DNA from: Gigaspora margarita
Lineage: Eukaryota > Glomeromycota > Glomeromycetes > Diversisporales > Gigasporaceae
Length of the DNA: 64,000 nucleotides
Reading direction: 5' to 3'
Assembly: GCA_009809945.1 (NCBI GenBank)
Contig: WTPW01000153.1
Coordinates: 269,203 to 333,202 of the forward strand
Every line of letters begins with the position of its first letter. Position 1 is the first letter of the stretch. The translations under genes and the position numbers were made by a program. The notes below the pieces were generated by a model. It saw nothing but the letters and a program-made list of their open reading frames with translations. It ran no database searches and was not told the DNA's origin. Below, one piece after another: positions 45,353-55,898 of the stretch.

Positions 45353-46011
45353 TCAAATCTACTAAGCCTTTTACCCAAAAAGGAAAAACCATATAATTAT
45401 TCGAATATATACTAACTATTACTAGAAAATTAAAAAGGACAATGAAAATTTGCTCAAATTTTTCTGTAACACTACGAAGCAACCACCAATGTGACCTGCA
45501 CAGCAGGTTTTACCTTGCATAAATCATCAGATTTGATTACCAGTTTGGAGATTTGATCACCCGTTTTGGGCTTGGAGATTCAATCACCCGACTCACAAAA
45601 TGTGCCAACTAACTAAAAATAGAAAAAGTTGATCATAATACAACTGTATGCTCATACACGAACAGTAGAAGTATGTTACACCAGCACAGCACATTGACAT
45701 GTGAAATGATAACTTTTCAACGCCCAACTAAATGTAAGAAAATGTAAGATTTTGCGAACGTCATTCTAGATGGCCAGTAACCATATGCCCTATCAATTTG
45801 CCAGACTACGTTCCTGGTATTGTCAAATAATATGGACGGCAAAATTCCGAACAAATATTTACGAAAAATGGAAAATCTATCAACCTTCTAACAAAATGAC
45901 CAGAATTGCAAAAAAGAACATAATCAACTTTGCAATAATAAAACCCTAACCATGTATTCATACACTTAAAGCCTTAAGACTCTAAAAATTATGCGATCGA
46001 ATTACATTCAA

Positions 46012-46115
46012 GGTCCATGTGATGATAGAATGTGAAAATTAAGCATCAAGACAGTCTATGTGATGATAAACAGGTAAAATTTAATCACCAAGTGACATAT
46101 AATATCACGTGGACC
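46012..46115. repeat. Short inverted repeat (GGTCCATGTGATGATA)
   Basis: GGTCCATGTGATGATA is mirrored by TATAATATCACGTGGACC. A second CTATGTGATGATA lies between them. It is possibly a small MITE within the larger element. Confidence 0.45.
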
Positions 46116-46587
46116 AATCAGATCCAAGATTTTGCAGAGTAACAACATTTTGATTGCTGTATAACCATCACTCTGTGATATTCATCACTACGTTCCTGGT
46201 ACTGTCAGCCATTTGACTGACAGCTCACTTCTCTGACAACGCATTTCACCAACTGTCCATTTCACTGACAGACTATTTCCCAGATTTCACTTCCCTGACA
46301 GCCCATTTCCCTGATAGTTCATTTCATCGACAACTTTGGCCTGATTTGGGTTAGGGTTGGCCCACTTTATAGTTAGTAATGGCTAGAGGTAGATCGTGAA
46401 ATAAAAAATGATTGTCAGCGAAATGAACTATTGGAAAAATAGGCTGTTAAGGAAGCGAAGTCGGTGAAATGGCTGCTGGGGAAATAGACTGTTGGTGAAA
46501 TATGTTGTCAGAGAAGTGGGCGTCGGTGAAATGGCCATCAGTAACATAGGTATCAGCGAAATAGGTGTTGGCGAAGTTTACCAAATC

Positions 46588-47113
46588 CATAATTATATGT
46601 AAATTTTTATGCTAAACAAAGTTTATATAGATGACAAAATGGATTGTCTTAATAAAGAAAATTTTGCTATATACTAAAGCTAAAAATTTCAAAATTTCTA
46701 TATTCAACTTTTTTTTTACTAAGAAAATCTAATTTGGGCTTATGAGTCAAATTGATTAGCATAAAATTTATATCAATAACAGTAATGAACAGAATTTAAT
46801 TTTTCAAACATTTTACTTAAATGAAAAGTTGAATTAAAGTTTTTGCAAAAATTTTTTTTCAAAAACTGATTCAATTTTTTACTTAGTAAAATGTTTAAAA
46901 AATTGAATTCTGCCTTTATTATTGTCAAAAAATTTCATACTAAACATGTTTACTTACAAGCCCAAAATAGATTTTCTTAGTATAAAAAAAGTTGTATATA
47001 GAAATTTTGAAATTTTTAGCTTTAATATATAGCAAAATTTTCTTTTATTAAGACAATCCATTTTGTCATCTGTATAAACTTTGTTTAGCATAAAATTTTA
47101 TATATAATTATGT
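46588..47113. repeat. ~526-bp palindrome, ~255-bp arms
   Basis: The left arm contains TTATGCTAAACAAAGTTTAT, GATGACAAAATGGATTGTCT and GCTAAAAATTTCAAAATTTC. The reverse complement of the right arm has the same words in the same order, with few changes. The centre is near 46850 in an A/T-rich loop. Transcription through it would give a long hairpin RNA. It abuts the right end of the 44716-46582 element. Confidence 0.85.
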
Positions 47114-47150
47114 TTCAGATTTAAAAATTTTTTTTCATAAAATTTTATTA

Positions 47151-47669
47151 CAGTGCAGGACACTTAGAGATGGCAATAAAATAGCTAATTTTTAAAAGCT
47201 AATAACTTATGATACAGAAAAGATACAGAAAAAAGGAAGCCACTGTTTTAAAGCTAAATAAATTTACTACAAAATAGCGGCCTTAATTTTTTTAAAAAAT
47301 TATTTGTTATCAAGTTATTAGAGTTTAAAATTCTGTGTTTTTATATGAAATGATCCAAAATGGGACATATAAAAAAAATTTTTTTATTAGATATAAAGAA
47401 TAGGTGTTTATAATTGCAAAACAATAATTTAAAATATATTTTAATAATAAATATTGACTTGTAATTTAAGTTGTAATAATATAAATTTATATAATTATTT
47501 TTTAGTCATACATCTTTTTTTTTAAGTAACCAATCAAAATTACAGAAAATACAACCAATCAAAATTTAGAAAATTATAAAATATCAAAAATCAATCATTT
47601 GAATAAATTTAAATTATTAATTTTTAAATTTCAAAATGGGACATTTCCATCTCTAAGTGTCCCCCACTG
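47151..47669. mobile_element. Tc1/mariner-type MITE, TA target duplication
   Basis: The inverted ends are CAGTGCAGGACACTTAGAGA and, from the right, CAGTGGGGGACACTTAGAGA, both followed by TGG. They are flanked by TA (47149-47150 and 47670-47671). CAGTG...GGACA ends with a TA duplication are typical of the Tc1/mariner superfamily. The 519-bp interior has no transposase. Confidence 0.8.
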
Positions 47670-47671
47670 TA

Positions 47672-48828
47672 GTAAAATCTTCAATTTTATAGGAATTTAA
47701 AAAATTATTTAAGGGTAGTCTGCAGTTGAAGGGTATAAATGTCATAGTAAAAATTGGTGGAGATTTACTAATTGCCTTATATAGGGGGACCATTAAAGCC
47801 AGATGCCTTTATATGTTTTTTATTATTTAATTAAAATTAGGGTAAGAGTTAGTTAGAAGTTTGGGTTAGGGATGTTCTTATAGGTAAAATTGCCATTCCA
47901 ACATTTTTTATTAATGCTCTAAGACAGGTTTAGACACTCATTTCTTGTGGTTATAGTGTTTTTCACTTTTTTTCTTTGTTTTTGTCTTGTCAGGCTGATC
48001 TTTGATGATCAAAAGTTTTAAATGTTAGTCACGTGATGGCACCTGACTTTAATGATCCCCTTATTAAGAAATAGAATCTCATGTGATTCTGTTTTATAAA
48101 ATAACCCCCTATAGTAAAAAATCAAAACCTACTCATATATTGTGATCTATCCAACCAATTTTAATGATTTACTTCTATTAGAATCAGAAAAATTGGTTCT
48201 ACAACTTTTAATAGATGCTAAAAGAAGGTTTATATAATAAAAAAATACTTTTATATATAAGCAAGCTAGATTCCTGTACTATAAAAAAAACATATGAATT
48301 TCCATTTTTGTTTATTATAAGATCTGCAATTTTTTACCCCTTTAGAGATGGACTACTCTTAAATAATTTTATTCTATATACTTAATCTCAAAATTTGAAA
48401 ATAATTAGTTTGTAAATCCAAAAGAATCTTTGGCTTTAAAGTTATATAGTAATTTTATATGTTTTTAATATAAATTTATATAGTAAAAAATATAGTATGA
48501 CATCTTGATGAACTAATATTTAGAAGTAAAGCCAAATATAACTATATTTGAATAGCAAATTGAATTAAGAACTTTAAAGTAATAATAAACAATAACATTT
48601 TGTTTGTTAGTAACATTATTTATTGAATTCAGATAAATATATTTTGTATTATTTTGCAATTTTAGATTGATTTTGAATTGATCTATATTATTCTTAAATT
48701 TTTATAATTTAGAATAACTTAGATCAATTTTTAATAGATGATATTTTATAGGGCTAAAGATTTATGTAGTAGGTTTGAGTTTAAATAAAAGTTAGTTCTT
48801 TATAATATAAAAATTAATCATTAATTTT
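47672..48828. other. Intergenic; one dispersed CTACAACTTT repeat
   Basis: At 48175-48240, TATTAGAATCAGAAAAATTG and GTTCTACAACTTTTAATAG match 12915-12960 and, less well, 30865-30925. No gene was seen. Confidence 0.4.
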
Positions 48829-49010
48829 ATAAGACAAGTGGTCCAGGTTGTGGTACAGGTTTGCATTGGAAATGTTCAAAATGGCACAGATCATGAGCCA
48901 TATACAGGAATGCTTACAGAATGGCATAGGGACATTGTAGCAAAAAATAGCACATTATATCCTATGAAATAGTACATTCAAATAACATATATGTGTACTA
49001 ACAGCAGTAA
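48829..49010 (+). repeat. Diverged copy of the left arm of the 2405-3394 element
   Basis: TATAAGACAAGTGG, GGAAATGTTCAAAATGGCAC, ATACAGGAATG and AGAATGGCAT follow the same order as AAGAAAAGTGG, GGAAATGCTCAAAATGGCAC, ATACAGGAAC and GGAATGGCAT at 2411-2510. The right arm was not found here. Confidence 0.65.
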
Positions 49011-49338
49011 CTGGTTAGCAATACATGTAAGCCAATCACTAGAATACTAAAATAGCACTATACAGACAACAAACAACTCTATATACTCAATGCATAGAGG
49101 CAGTAAAATTTGGCATAGTTAAGGCATATTGGGTATATAGTAGGACTACCCAAATGACTTAATTATATTCTTAGACAAGAACACAACTATCCCTTTATTA
49201 GAAAGTAAAAAAAAACTCATTTTATACAATTTTACTATGGAGGCAAAATCTAATCTTTTCTATTTAAGCCTATTATACAATTTTACTGCCTTTTCAAATT
49301 TTAGTTACTATATCATACCATGAATAAGACCCTTTATT
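49011..49338. other. Intergenic, nothing recognisable
   Basis: AT-rich DNA between the dispersed repeat and an inverted repeat. No coding pattern was seen. Confidence 0.4.
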
Positions 49339-49489
49339 AAAATTTTAAATTTAAATATCTTGACAATTAACTAATCAAATTTAATAACCTTTTTCTTTAT
49401 TTAAATTTTATAAATTTATAAATTTAAATAAAAAAAGTTTATTAAATTTGATTAGTCAATTGTCAAGATATTTAAGTTTAAAATTTTAA
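49339..49489. repeat. ~150-bp inverted repeat
   Basis: AATTTTAAATTTAAATATCT, TGACAATTAACTAATCAAAT and TTAATAA are mirrored by TTATTAAATTTGATTAGTCA, ATTGTCAAGATATTTAAG and TTTAAAATTTT. It touches the 3' tail of LINE-2. Confidence 0.75.
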
Positions 49490-49528
49490 AAAAAGAGTGA
49501 TTATTTATTTATTTATTTATTTTTTTTA

Positions 49529-49599
49529 AGGTGAGGCCTTGCTTGTATCTTTATATAAGAAATTGTGAAAAGCAACAACTTAAATTATGCAATGACAAT
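49529..49599 (-). other. LINE-2 3' tail
   Basis: On the minus strand it reads ATAAAGATACAAGCAAGGCC then TCACCTT before the A-rich end, which on the plus strand is an ATTT microsatellite at 49500-49528. This matches the tails of LINE-A and LINE-B. It is separated from the rest of LINE-2 by LINE-B. Confidence 0.65.
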
Positions 49600-52251
49600 A
49601 AAATCACTAGCTATTCATTTGAACGAACTATATATGCACATTTTAATCTACAACAAGTTAATTATTATAGTTATACTAGTGGACATTCATTAGACATACT
49701 AAACCATGGCTAATTACTACTTTGGATAATCAAATTATATTAGGCAAAGTACGCCAGAAGCCTACTACCTCAGTTCACACTTTATAACTCATTGGCAATG
49801 TTCTATTGAAGAACAATTTACAAGTTTATACCCATTATCACTATCACTGCATCCCTAGGTTCTACTTGTCCTTTTAATCCACTATTTTTATACCTACTAG
49901 TCATGCTGCAAAATTTTTTGGCAGAATTAATTCTGACAAATCAATTAATCTAAATGCAAATCATTTAGATCTTGTTTATTCTATTGCTACCAAAAGCCTA
50001 TTCACATTTCACCTTCACCAAATATTGTAATCTTTTCTATATTAATTCCTTCTATATTTCAATCTAGTATTGCACTTGATACTCTTCAATCTATTGCTGA
50101 TCAAAACTACAATTCAACTGAATGCATATTCTATACTGATGGATCTATTCTCAATCTTAGTAGCTCTCAATGCTCTATGGGCATAGGTTGGATACAGCTA
50201 CGAACTACTCCTATTATACATACTTTTTAGGCATAAACCAAATTCTGGCTTTGTTCTTTTAAGGCTAAGCTTATAGCAATCTTGTATGCAATATGCACTG
50301 CATTTAGAAACTGCAATATTCAAGTTTTCAGGTTCTCAATCTGTAATATCCAAATATAGCAACCTTATTAGCACTATACCACTCTCTAAATCTTAAATAT
50401 TCTATATTGGTCTATTTGGAATACACTATTAAACTTTGCAAAATTATATAATCTTAATATTATATTTCACAAAGTTACTGCTCACCAAAACAATGAATTT
50501 AACAACAAAGCTGATCAACTAGCACATAGCTATCAAATTCCACTTTATCTCATTTTCAACCCATACAATATATATAATCCTCAGCTTCTCTTTTTCTTGA
50601 TGAGTTTTCTATTGAATTTTTTATTTGATATAGTATAAGAACAATATGCTATACACATATAACTGCACTCTGGTCTTCACAAAACTGCATTCAGAAATGG
50701 ATAGCTATCTCTTAACATATTAACTGGAATGCAACTTGGCTCTATATTAATAATAATCAAAAAATTTGTAACTTCTTTCATAGTTTTCAATCTTCTGCCC
50801 TTAAATCATTTAGAGTTAATTTACTCTTAGATGATCTTTTAGCCCCACAAAAGAAATCCTGCATACCCTAATATCTGCCATATATGCTACAATGCAAGTA
50901 ATATACTATATTGGGCTATTTGTTCTTCCTCTGAACTACTGTATAATATTATAAAAAACTCAATATATACTACTTTAAACTCTAGAAACTAGAGATTTTA
51001 CAAGCTAATGCTAAAAATCTCTATAAGCAAATTATAAATCTGGATAGTTTTCAGATCCATCATTTTCCAAACAGACCTTCTTTATTTTTTATTTATCAGG
51101 TTTTATTCCCTTTGAAATTATATATACAATATGTGAATATACTCTATTTATTAAAGCTGCTAGTTTTCTTACTATTCAATTACTTCTTAATATTAATCAA
51201 CAAATCTATACAAACATTTGGATCCCCTATTGCATTTCTAGATCCCAAAATCAGTTTATATCTTTACAACTCTCCCAAGATAATACTCTACTAACTTATA
51301 TATTGTTAAATAACCCTCTAATAGCAATAAACTTACTATACAAACTTCTATTTATAAAATTGAAACATGGCTTCCCAAATGGATTAAATACTCAATACAC
51401 TTTTCTGACATTCTTTCATATAACCAAATCTAGGTGAGCCTTGATTACTCTAGTAGGTTTAGGCCACAGATATATTTAAATATATTTAAATATATGTATT
51501 TAGATATATGTCTGAGTTTTTACTCTTAACAATAGATTTAAGTAATATAAGTTTTGGTTTGTTGTTACAAGTGACTATTGCCTTCAATATAGTACTTGCA
51601 ACACAACACACAGTGACAGGGATCTTATAAGGGTCAAAGAAGATATGAAGTAGTATGCAAGTGGAATATTACTTCACTAAAGCAGTTCAGTATATTTGTT
51701 TATCAAGGAGCAAGAGAGTATTTATTTGACAAAGATCTATTTTTATTTATGGATAATATAATATTTAAGATAGATACCTATTCCTAAACATTTGGGAGGA
51801 GGAGAGGGGAATCTAAGTCTATTCTGCAGGAAGGTAGAAAGACTAGGGTTTATCTATCTTTTGTAAAACTTTATAAAACCAATAAAACTAGTAAAATAAA
51901 TAAAACTAATAAACTAATAAAACTAATAAAACTAATAAAACTAATAAAACTAATAAAACTAATAAAACTAATAAAACTAATAAACTAATAAAACTAATAA
52001 AACTAATAAAACTAATAATACTAATAAAACTAATAAAACTAATAAAACTAATAAAACTCCTGTTGTGCAAGTGTGTTTTGTATTTTGTACTTATTTGCTT
52101 TGCAATTGCTATTTTTGGAATGTTCTAGAAATAGAACAAGAGAACTGTTCTATAATATTGTAAAAAGATTCTATTAAGTCTAATAAAGATAAAAGCATGG
52201 TCTCATCTTTAATATTAAAAAAAATAAAATAAAAATAAAAAGAAAATTTGT
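49600..52251 (+). mobile_element. LINE-B: 5'-truncated plus-strand LINE inserted in LINE-2
   Basis: Plus-strand coding remnants include INLNANHLDLVYSIATKS, YTDGSILNLSSSQCSMGIGW (RNase H start) and GSQSVISKYSNLIST. A degraded knuckle reads NICHICYNASNILYWAICSS. The UTR word CTAGGTGAGCCTTGATTACT is shared with LINE-A. The end ATAAAGATAAAAGCATGGTC is followed by an A-rich tail at 52216-52246. The shared word CAATGACAA on both sides (49590-49598 and 52253-52261) looks like its target duplication. Many stops show it is old. It is oriented tail-to-tail with the adjoining part of LINE-2. Confidence 0.75.
51880..52057 (+). repeat. 9-bp minisatellite (AATAAAACT), ~19 copies, in the LINE-B 3' UTR
   Basis: AATAAAACT is repeated about nineteen times with rare losses (AATAAACT, AATAATACT). 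Neither LINE-A nor LINE-2 has it, so it expanded after LINE-B inserted or in its lineage. Confidence 0.9.
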
Positions 52252-52952
52252 ACAATGACAAATACTTATAAATTATATTCAAGAATAAAAGCTCAGACTA
52301 ATTTATCTGCAACCTAAACCTACTAGAGTGGTCAAGTCTTACCTAGATTTGAATAGTTAAGATATAATTAGTAGGGGTACTGTATTTGATCGACAAAATG
52401 GACCAAATACTGATTTTACAAAGTGCCTGTCCTATTGAAGAGCATGTATTGTGGCTAGAGTGTAAATAGTCAGGAAGTTCACAGAGGTAGCTATAAGTAA
52501 ACACTGTGTGCCAGTGAAGCTTAGTTTGAGCAAAGTAGTATGGTAGTGATGATTGATTAGGTTTGTATCTTAGTGTAATATTATTTGTCTTTTTCCATTA
52601 GGTGAAGGTAGAGCAATATATCTTACATATTCGCTTATAGATTTCTTCAGATATTTTAAGAAAAATCTTGACAATAATCAGGGAAGCTTGCTTCTGTGGT
52701 ATATTAAAGAGTTGTAGTAATTGGATTAGTAGAACAGAGAACAGTCCTCTAATAGTAGAGTATAAGTAGTAAAGGTCTAAGAATGTAGTAATGGGGTTAA
52801 AAGTTGGTGTGTATAAATTACTTGTACAAGGTCTTTTAGGTAGTAAGGGAGTAAGTTAGCATCTGTACTATAGATAACTTTTAATATAGCAGAATAGATA
52901 ATTTGATCTAGGAGAAAATGATTTTGGCATGTTAGCTAGTGAGTAGATAATG

Positions 52953-53131
52953 AGAACCCTGAAATATACATAGATAGGTCAGGTATTAGTTTTCTTATTT
53001 TTGGAGATTTTATGCAGATCTTTTTTATTTTTAGTAATTTCTTGCTTATTTATGAGGTTTTTTCTGCAAATCTTTTCATTTTTAGTAATTTTATAATTAA
53101 CCTAATCTATCTATATATATTTTGGGATCCT
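52953..53131. mobile_element. AGGACCC MITE, copy 2 (in LINE-2)
   Basis: It starts AGAACCCTGAAATATACATA and its other end, inward, is AGGATCCCAAAATATATATA. The flanks AGATAATG and AGTGATGC are only partly alike, as expected for an old copy. The internal pair of TTTGCTTATTT/GCAGATCTTTT halves is recognisable. Confidence 0.8.
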
Positions 53132-53597
53132 AGTGATGCAGAAAGACTATAATGAAAGTAGTCAGATAGGAGGAAAATATTAGGGAGCATTCTATAAAAG
53201 TGTGAATAGGTAGACAGACTGTTGAGAAGGTTTTTGATTTTGAAAGATTTGAGATAATTGAGTTTGGGGTTTGTGAAGTTGTTCTGAGATATGGTTCTGT
53301 GAGAACTATATTGCAATAACATGTGCTTTGCAGATGTTTTTGATAAAGTGTCTTGTAGAACCTTCTACTGGATATTCTTTCTATTGCAGGAAAAAGAAGG
53401 GATTGTAGATATTGGCATGATTGAAGAGTAGCTTATATGCATTTAAGTGATTTCTTGCCAGAAAGTTTGCTTAGTTGTTGAAGCTATTATTTGCATGTGC
53501 CTGGACCTTATGCATGTTAAGCTTAATATTGAATGCATGGATAGTATATTATAGTGTATGCCAGATGGGCCAGAAGTTGAACTTGAAGTATTTGTAA
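53107..53597 (-). pseudogene. LINE-2 RNase H end and C-terminal fragment
   Basis: Text such as NPKLNYLKSFKIKNLLNSLS matches FRLNYLKAFKCKMLLNELPS of LINE-A, and KVQAHANNSFNN matches KVQAHSDNLFNN. Frames are broken. The MITE at 52953-53131 cuts the sequence where the zinc knuckle would follow. Confidence 0.65.
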
Positions 53598-53781
53598 AGG
53601 ACCCCAAACATCTATGATATAGGTCATATGTTTTTTTTAGCAAATTGGACCAAATTTGGTTAAAGGTCCTAATTTAAATTTTAGCAAATTTAGGTTAATT
53701 CAGATAATAGTCCTATTTTTAGTTTTGGTGAAATGGTTGGATTTTTATATTGTCACAATTTATTTTTTGTCGAATTATCCC

Positions 53782-55898
53782 TTTTTGGGAAGGATAAGTA
53801 AAAAAAGCTGATAACACTATTTACGCAAAATTTTATTAAGATAATCAACTTTGAGTTACTAACAAAAGTTGTAGAATGAGTCAAAAGAACATTAGTTTCA
53901 TAAGACGATTTCTAATATTTTATCATTAAAATTTGCCTCTACAGTCAAAATATGTTCTAAAACATATACAAAAAGTGATCTACAAAGAAATATTGAATAT
54001 TTTTAAATGAAAAAAAGCCATTCAGGAACGAAAATTAAAACCAAATAACTTGAAATTTTAGAAAGTAAAATTTCATACTGTTATCTATCACTTTTAATAG
54101 TGCACAGTAACTTGTTTCATTTGAACTTGTAAAAATTAGAGTAGAGTACCATAATTTTTTTGTCCTCTTCTTCACAGAGAAACCTGACTGTACCAAATTT
54201 TTTTAAAACTTTGAATGAAGGTATCTTAGCAACCACCTAATCAAATTTGATGAAAATTTTTTTATTTGAATTCTATAGATCCATAGAATTCAAATAAAAA
54301 GGTTTTCATCAAATTTGATCAAGTGGTTGCAAAGATATCTTTGATCAAAGTTTTAGAGAATTTCATAATGCCTATCACATAACAGATACGTTTAAATTTT
54401 TGACAAAATTTTGATCATAGATATCTCTGCAACCACCTGATCAAATTCAATGAAAATTTTTTATTTGAATTCTATGGATCCATAGAATTCAAATAAAAAA
54501 AATTTTATCGAATTTGATCAGGTGGTTGTAGAGATATCTTTGAACAAAGTTTTAGAGAATTTCAAAACGCGTATCACATGACAGATATGTTTAAATTTGT
54601 TGACAAAACTTTGATCAAGGATATCTCTGCAACCACTTGATCAAATTTGATGAAATTTTTTTATTTGAATTCAATAGGTCCTTAGAATTCAAATAAAAAA
54701 AATTTCCATCAAATTTGATCAGGTAGTTGCAGAGATATCCTTGATCAAAGTTTTGTCAAAAATTTAAACGTATCTTTCATGTGATACGTGTTTGAAATTT
54801 TCTAAAACTTTGATCAAAGATATCTCTGCAATCACCTGATCAAATTTGATGAAATTTTTTTATTTGAATTCTATGGATCCATAGAATTCAAATAAAAAAA
54901 TTTTTATCGAATTTGATCAGATAGTTGCAGAGATATCCTTGATCAAAGTTTTGTCAAAAATTTAAACATATCTGTTATGTGATACGTATTTTGAAATTCT
55001 CTAAAAATTTGATCAAAGATATCTCTGCAAACATCTGATCAAATTCGATAAAAATTTTTTATTTAAATTCTATAGATCCATAGAATTCAAATAAAAAAAT
55101 TTTCATCGAATTTGATCAGGTGTTTGCAGAGATATCTTTGATCAAAGTTTTAGAGAATTTCAAAACGTATATCACATGACAGATACGTTTAAATTTTTAA
55201 CAAAACTTTGATCAAGAATATCTCTGCAACTACCTGATCAAATTCGATAAAATTTTTTTTATTTGAATTCTATGGATCCATAGAATTCAAATAAAAGAAT
55301 TTTCATCGAGTTTGATCAGTTGGTTGCAGAGATATCTTGATCAAAGTTTTAGAGAATTTCAAACGCGTATCACATAACAGATACGTTAAAATTTTTGACA
55401 AAACTTTGATCAAGGATATCTCTGCAACTACCTGATCAAATTTGATGGAATTTTTTTATTTGAATTCTAAGGATCTATTGAATTCAAATAAAAAAATTTC
55501 ATCAAATTTGATCAAGTAGTTGCAGAGATATCCTTGATCAAAGTTTTGTCAACAAATTTAAACGTATCTGTCATGTGATACGCGTTTTGAAATTCTCTAA
55601 AACTTTGATCAAAGATATCTCTGCAACCACTTGATCAAATTCGATGAAAATTTTTTTATTTGAATTCTATGGATCCATAGAATTCAAATAAAAATTTTTC
55701 ATTGAATTTGATCAGGAGGTTGCAGAGATATCTATAATCAAAGTTTGGTCAAGAATTTAAATGTATCTGTCATATGATAGGCGTTTTGAAATTCTCTAAA
55801 ACTTTGATCAAAGATATCTTTGCAACCACTTGATCAAATTTGATAAAAATTTTTTTATTTAAATTCTATGGATCCATAGAATTCAAATAAAAAAATTT
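53782..55898 (+). repeat. 2117-bp segment, first copy of an apparently identical duplication
   Basis: Position 53782 onward corresponds base for base to 55900 onward (offset 2118) as far as I compared. It starts TTTTTGGGAAGGATAAGTAA and contains 450 bp of single-copy sequence followed by nine array units. Confidence 0.85.

Larger units (their letters stand above)
44716..46582. mobile_element. 1.9-kb element with 15-16-bp CATTTCNCYGA words at both ends
   Basis: The left end reads ATTTCGCCGACACCTAATTC then GCCGACACCTATTTC. The reverse complement of the right end reads ACTTCGCCAACACCTATTTC then GCTGATACC. About eleven words of 15-16 bp (consensus roughly CANCCATTTCNCYGA) fill 46398-46582 on the minus strand, and eight fill 46196-46326 on the plus strand, making an imperfect inverted array centred near 46365. 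A 22-bp direct repeat, ACTACGTTCCTGGTA plus TGTCA, occurs at 45806 and 46190. No coding capacity was seen. Confidence 0.6.
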
